Source of the DNA: Limnoglobus roseus
GTDB taxonomy: Bacteria; Planctomycetota; Planctomycetia; Gemmatales; Gemmataceae
DNA: 64,000 bases
Direction of reading: 5' to 3'
Assembly (NCBI RefSeq): GCF_008254045.1
Contig: NZ_CP042425.1
Location: 5,890,001-5,954,000, forward strand
Shown here one piece after another: positions 60,895 to 64,000 of this stretch (positions are counted from its first letter, which is position 1; every line of letters begins with the position of its first letter). A program made the position numbers and the translations under genes. The notes under the pieces were generated by a model. That model was given only the letters and a program-made list of their open reading frames with translations. It did not search any database and had not been told where the DNA came from.

Positions 60895-61784
60895 GTGGGC
60901 TCACTCGGGGAACCGTCGATTCGTTCGGCCGCTCGGAGAGTGTTGTAGAGTAACATGGTAATGGTCATCGGGCCAACCCCGCCCGGCACCGGCGACAGCC
61001 AACCGGCCACGTCGGTTACTTTCGGGTCCACGTCGCCGCGGAGTTTACCGTCCACCACCGTCGTCCCCACGTCGACGACCACCGCCCCCGGCTTCACCAT
61101 GTCGGCGGTGACGCAGCCCGGTTGCCCCACGGCCGCGATCAGGACATCCGCACCGCGGCAAACGGCCGCGAGGTTCGCCGTCCGTGTGTGGGCGACGGTC
61201 ACGGTCGCGTCGCCGCCGGCCGGGTTCGCTTTGGTCGCCTTCTGCATGAGCATGAGCGCCAGCGGCTTGCCCACGATGTTACTCCGGCCCAGGACCACGA
61301 CCTGCTTGCCGGACCATTCGAGACCGTTCCGCGAAACCAACTGCACGACGCCGTGCGGGGTGCAAGGGTAGTATCGGGGGTGGCCGGTCGTTACGCGGCC
61401 GACGTTTTCGGGGTGGAAGCAATCGACGTCCTTCAACGGCGTGACCGCGTGGATCACGGCCTCTTCGCGGATCTGCTTCGGCAGCGGCAACTGCACGAGA
61501 ATCCCGTGAACCGCCGGGTCGGCGTTGAGGGTGTCGATCAGGGAGAGGAGTTCTTGTTCAGAAGTATCGCCCGGCAGGTGGTACAGCCAGTTCGCCATGC
61601 CGATTTCGTCGCACGACTTCCGCTTGTTGCGGACGTAGGTGTGGCTCGACGGGTTCTCGCCGACGAGTACGGCCGCCAACCCAGGCGGCCGCTTCCCGGC
61701 GGCCACGCGGTCGGAGACTTCCTTCGCCATTTCCCGGCGCATCTCTTGGGCAAGGGCTTTCCCGTCCAGTCGGTTCGCGGTCAT
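60891..61784 (-). CDS. folD: Bifunctional methylenetetrahydrofolate dehydrogenase/cyclohydrolase
   Basis: A 297-residue FolD that interconverts 5,10-methylene- and 10-formyl-tetrahydrofolate. Motifs are SHTYVRNKRKSCDEIGM with catalytic Lys, GILVQLPLPKQI, KDVDCFHPENVGR, GRSNIVGKPLALML and PGGVGPMTITMLLYNT. The length is normal. It is 15 bases downstream of the sirtuin gene and overlaps the AI-2E gene start, forming a compact operon. Confidence 0.96.
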   Translation of the reverse strand: MTANRLDGKALAQEMRREMAKEVSDRVAAGKRPPGLAAVLVGENPSSHTYVRNKRKSCDEIGMANWLYHLPGDTSEQELLSLIDTLNADPAVHGILVQLPLPKQIREEAVIHAVTPLKDVDCFHPENVGRVTTGHPRYYPCTPHGVVQLVSRNGLEWSGKQVVVLGRSNIVGKPLALMLMQKATKANPAGGDATVTVAHTRTANLAAVCRGADVLIAAVGQPGCVTADMVKPGAVVVDVGTTVVDGKLRGDVDPKVTDVAGWLSPVPGGVGPMTITMLLYNTLRAAERIDGSPSEPT

Positions 61785-61799
61785 CGTGTTCTCGTTGGC

Positions 61800-62567
61800 C
61801 TACAGGTCGATTCCCAGTTTCTCGCATAGTTTCGGCAAAGTCACGCCGGAGGGGCCGTAGAGGCCGATGTCGGCCATCGTGCTGGCTTCCGTGCGGGTCA
61901 AGTTGCACTCGATGACCGTCGCGCCGGGCGACTTCGATCGCTTCGCGATCGGGATCAGGCTCGCGGCCGGGTAGACAACGGCCGACGTGCCGACGACGAG
62001 CAGCACGTCGCACTCGCCGGCCGCTTGCTGGGCGTTCCACCACACGTCATCCGGCAAGGCTTCGTGGAACCAGACGATGTCGGGGCGGAGCCGGCCGCCG
62101 CACGGCCCGCACTCGGGCATGTCGGCGAGCGGTTCGACGCCGCGGTCCTGAATCTCCCCGCAGGCGGTGCAACGGGTCCGGCGGAGGCTGCCGTGGATTT
62201 CGAAGACGCGCTGACTGCCGGCGGCTTGATGGAGGCCGTCCACGTTCTGGGTGGCGATGCTGAAGTTCTCGCCCCAGTGCCGTTCCATCGCGGCCAGGGC
62301 AAGGTGGCCGGCGTTCGGCGATACGGTTTTTACGTTGGCCCGCCGGGCGTTGTAGAACTTCCACACGAGGCCGGGGTCGCGCTCGAAACCGGACGGCGTG
62401 GCCACATCTTCGATGCGGTGGCCCTCCCATAGCCCGTCGGACGCGCGGAAGGTCGGTACGCCGCTCTCGGCCGACACGCCCGCGCCGGTTAGGACCGCCA
62501 CTTTCGAGGCGTGCCGCAGTGCCTCGGCGGCGTGAGTCAGGGCGATTTCGAGTTCGTCGTCGGCCAT
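61800..62567 (-). CDS. cobB: Sirtuin (NAD-dependent protein deacylase)
   Basis: A 255-residue Sir2 enzyme that removes acyl groups from lysines using NAD. NAD-site motifs are LTGAGVSAESGVPTFR, ATQNVDGLHQAAG and HGSL; the zinc site has four Cys (CTACG and CGPCG). The ATG at 62567 follows a GAGGCGAT site; the longer frame reaching 62849 runs across the cimA leader and is not supported. First gene of a sirtuin-folD-AI-2E operon. Confidence 0.92.
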   Translation of the reverse strand: MADDELEIALTHAAEALRHASKVAVLTGAGVSAESGVPTFRASDGLWEGHRIEDVATPSGFERDPGLVWKFYNARRANVKTVSPNAGHLALAAMERHWGENFSIATQNVDGLHQAAGSQRVFEIHGSLRRTRCTACGEIQDRGVEPLADMPECGPCGGRLRPDIVWFHEALPDDVWWNAQQAAGECDVLLVVGTSAVVYPAASLIPIAKRSKSPGATVIECNLTRTEASTMADIGLYGPSGVTLPKLCEKLGIDL

Positions 62568-62643
62568 GATCGCCTCGGGGGAATAGTCTGGAAGATACCG
62601 GAAGTGGCCGCCCGAAACAAGCAAGGGCCGAACCCGGCGGGCG

Positions 62644-62671
62644 TTGACTTTGTCCCGAATAGGGATACATT
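62644..62671 (+). promoter_or_regulatory. Promoter of the citramalate synthase leader
   Basis: TTGACT (62644-62649) and TACATT (62666-62671) are 16 bases apart. The start would fall near 62678, so the leader RNA would be about 190 bases to the cimA ATG and contain a complete short ORF. Confidence 0.6.
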
Positions 62672-62702
62672 TCCTCTCAGACGAACCGTTTCTGGAGTTC
62701 CC

Positions 62703-62783
62703 GTGACCGATTCCTTCCTGCCTCGGGTTGTCGCGATTGCGATTACCGCTGCGCAGGGAGTGCGCGTCGTCGGCACGGCTTAA
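62703..62783 (+). CDS. Branched-chain amino acid leader peptide (attenuator)
   Basis: A 26-codon ORF begins with GTG at 62703, preceded five bases earlier by GGAG. Its core RVVAIAITAAQGVRVV holds five Val and two Ile codons, and five Ala overall, a composition like known ilv leaders. A small in-ORF hairpin (GCGCA, GGGAG loop, TGCGC at 62751-62765) could be a pause site. The ORF ends 28 bases before the terminator stem that precedes a citramalate synthase of the isoleucine pathway. Stalling on Val/Ile codons would then control transcription. It is predicted, not demonstrated. Confidence 0.6.
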   Translation: MTDSFLPRVVAIAITAAQGVRVVGTA

Positions 62784-62810
62784 CCTCTGGGCGTTCGAAA
62801 ACACCTTCGC

Positions 62811-62840
62811 ACCCCGGGGCCGGAACGCTTCGGGGTTTTT
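62811..62840 (+). terminator. Attenuator terminator hairpin before citramalate synthase
   Basis: ACCCCG (62811-62816) pairs with CGGGGT (62831-62836), and T residues run from 62836 to 62840, leaving four after the stem. GGGCGTTC at 62789-62796 can pair with GAACGCTT at 62823-62830 in the loop and may be a competing structure. The gene's ATG lies 30 bases beyond. Confidence 0.6.
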
Positions 62841-62870
62841 CATTCCCACAAAGACTCAGGTCGACACCAC

Positions 62871-64000
62871 ATGACGCGCGTGGCCATCTACGATACCACC
62901 CTCCGCGACGGCAGTCAGGGCGAAGGGGTGAACTTCTCGTTGCAGGACAAACTCCTCCTCACCAAGCGACTCGACGACCTCGGCGTCGATTATATCGAAG
63001 GCGGCTACCCGCTCTCGAACCCGAAGGACGCCGAGTACTTCCGCGCGGTTCGCGACCTGCCACTGAAGCACGCGAAGGTCGTGGCCTTCGGCATGACCCG
63101 CCGCAAGAACGGTTCGGCCGAGTCCGACGGTGGCCTGAAGGCATTGCTGGAAGGGAAGACCCCGATCGTCACGATCGTGGGCAAAACGTCGGCCTTCCAG
63201 GTGACGGAGATCATCGGCACGACGCTCGAAGAGAACGTGAAGATGATCGGCGACTCAGTCGCCTACTGCCGTGGTCAGGGCGTGGAAGTGTTCTACGACG
63301 CGGAGCACTTCTTCGACGGGTACAAGTTAAACCCCGAGTACGCCCTGCAAACACTGAAGGCCGCGGAAGCGGGCGGGGCGACGTGCATCATCCTCTGCGA
63401 TACCAACGGCGGCACAATGCCGGAGCGCGTCGCGGAAGTCGTGGCCGTGGCCCGGCGCGAACTGAAAGCCGACATCGGCATCCACTGCCACAACGACTGC
63501 GAGTTGGCCGTGGCGAACACGCTGGCGGCCGTGCGAGCCGGGGCGACGCAGGTGCAGGGCACCATGAACGGCTTCGGCGAGCGCTGCGGCAACGTGGACC
63601 TCGTCAGTGCGATCGCCAACCTCGCCATCAAGTACGACTACGAGGTTCTCAAGCCGGGCAGCCTGCAACGGCTGACGGAGGTGTCGCGGTACGCCTACGA
63701 ACTCGCGAACATGAACTTCCGCAGCGGCCAGCCGTTCGTCGGCCTGAGCGCCTTCGCCCACAAGGGGGGAATGCACACGCACGCCGTCGCGAAGAACCCG
63801 GCCAGCTACGAGCACATCGACCCCGCCCTCGTCGGCAACGAGCGGCGCATCCTGGTGAGCGAACTGTCCGGCCAATCGACGATCTTGTCGAAGACGCAGA
63901 AGTATCAGATCGCCCACGACAAGGCGACGATGGCGAAGATTCTGAACCAGGTGCAAGACCTGGAGAACGTCGGCTATGAGTTCGAGGCCGCGGAAGGGTC
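62871..64000 (+). CDS. cimA: Citramalate synthase, 3' end outside window
   Basis: 376 complete codons of an acyltransferase of the citramalate synthase (TIGR00977) type, which condenses pyruvate with acetyl-CoA in the threonine-independent route to isoleucine. The start YDTTLRDGSQGEGVNFSLQD then LGVDYIEGGYPLSNPKD separates it from ordinary 2-isopropylmalate synthase (LeuA). The HCHNDCELAVANTLAAV metal site and GGMHTHAVAKNP are also typical. The C-terminal LeuA dimer/regulatory domain would lie beyond 64000. Its expression is probably controlled by the leader peptide and terminator just upstream. Confidence 0.9.
   Translation, partial: MTRVAIYDTTLRDGSQGEGVNFSLQDKLLLTKRLDDLGVDYIEGGYPLSNPKDAEYFRAVRDLPLKHAKVVAFGMTRRKNGSAESDGGLKALLEGKTPIVTIVGKTSAFQVTEIIGTTLEENVKMIGDSVAYCRGQGVEVFYDAEHFFDGYKLNPEYALQTLKAAEAGGATCIILCDTNGGTMPERVAEVVAVARRELKADIGIHCHNDCELAVANTLAAVRAGATQVQGTMNGFGERCGNVDLVSAIANLAIKYDYEVLKPGSLQRLTEVSRYAYELANMNFRSGQPFVGLSAFAHKGGMHTHAVAKNPASYEHIDPALVGNERRILVSELSGQSTILSKTQKYQIAHDKATMAKILNQVQDLENVGYEFEAAEG

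Noticed and set aside
62511..62783. A 90-codon frame that includes the leader peptide
   Set aside because: Its first two thirds are the antisense of the sirtuin gene and precede the promoter; only the GTG at 62703 has a ribosome site.
61800..62849. Longer sirtuin start at 62849
   Set aside because: It would run across the cimA promoter and leader and adds no family sequence; the ATG at 62567 has a good ribosome site.
1..64000. tRNA, rRNA and CRISPR searches by eye
   Set aside because: No cloverleaf with a T-loop motif, no rRNA sequence and no spaced direct repeats were found in the intergenic regions.

Overview
The window reads as one chromosome segment of a high-GC planctomycete, most likely of the Gemmataceae. 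The evidence is a DUF1549/DUF1553 cytochrome-type protein next to its DUF1501 partner, a DUF1080 protein, several Hanks-type Ser/Thr kinases, many Tat or Sec 'hypothetical' exported proteins, FG-GAP and HEAT-repeat exported proteins, a glycine-rich RRM protein, and tight operons with ATGA or TAATG overlaps. No rRNA, tRNA, CRISPR array, phage or transposase gene was recognised. The genes are mostly housekeeping, transport and regulation rather than a genomic island.

Layout. 1-6.5 kb: malQ (cut by the window edge), a DUF5522 protein, an RlmI-type methyltransferase, a Ser/Thr kinase, an aldose epimerase and an Ldh2-family dehydrogenase. 6.5-8.4 kb: a zinc/manganese-type ABC binding protein and ATPase without a neighbouring permease. 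8.4-12 kb: an M20 amidohydrolase, a HEAT protein and two tandem zinc-ribbon membrane proteins. 12-17 kb: a SulP anion transporter behind a good sigma-54 promoter, preceded by an NtrB/NtrC-like kinase and sigma-54 activator on the same strand; this looks like a self-contained regulatory module. 17-21.5 kb: DUF1549 and DUF1501. 21.7-25.3 kb: porin, tandem rhodanese and PiT permease. 26-28.5 kb: SNF2 helicase with a coupled unknown gene. 28.5-31.3 kb: sulfite/nitrite reductase with a structured leader, and a family-4 type uracil-DNA glycosylase. 31.3-38 kb: kinase with a pseudo-receiver, lipoprotein, membrane proteins, FG-GAP protein and GT87. 38-39 kb: ilvH plus a coupled small gene. 39-45.8 kb: TolC-type outer-membrane protein, a DUF962 protein, and a TetR-DevC-DevA-DevB type efflux operon interrupted by a repeat element. 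45.8-48.2 kb: rpe, an ATP-grasp gene and the RRM protein. 48-51.7 kb: selB and an Lgt with an inserted PDZ domain. 51.7-56.6 kb: LarA-like and YgfZ-like pair, DUF1080, a Tat protein and a type II cytochrome c. 56.8-62.6 kb: a TPR membrane protein, a small membrane protein, AI-2E transporter, folD and a sirtuin. 62.6-64 kb: a promoter, a short Val/Ile/Ala-rich leader peptide, a terminator hairpin and then a citramalate synthase cut by the window end.

The most interesting signals are regulatory. One is the apparent branched-chain amino acid attenuator in front of citramalate synthase. The second is the sigma-54 two-component module upstream of SulP. The third is the paired 9-bp operators around the TetR efflux promoter. 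At protein level the Lgt-PDZ architecture and the kinase with a degenerate receiver stand out. Sulfur functions (SulP, rhodanese with a PiT permease, sulfite reductase) recur through the segment.
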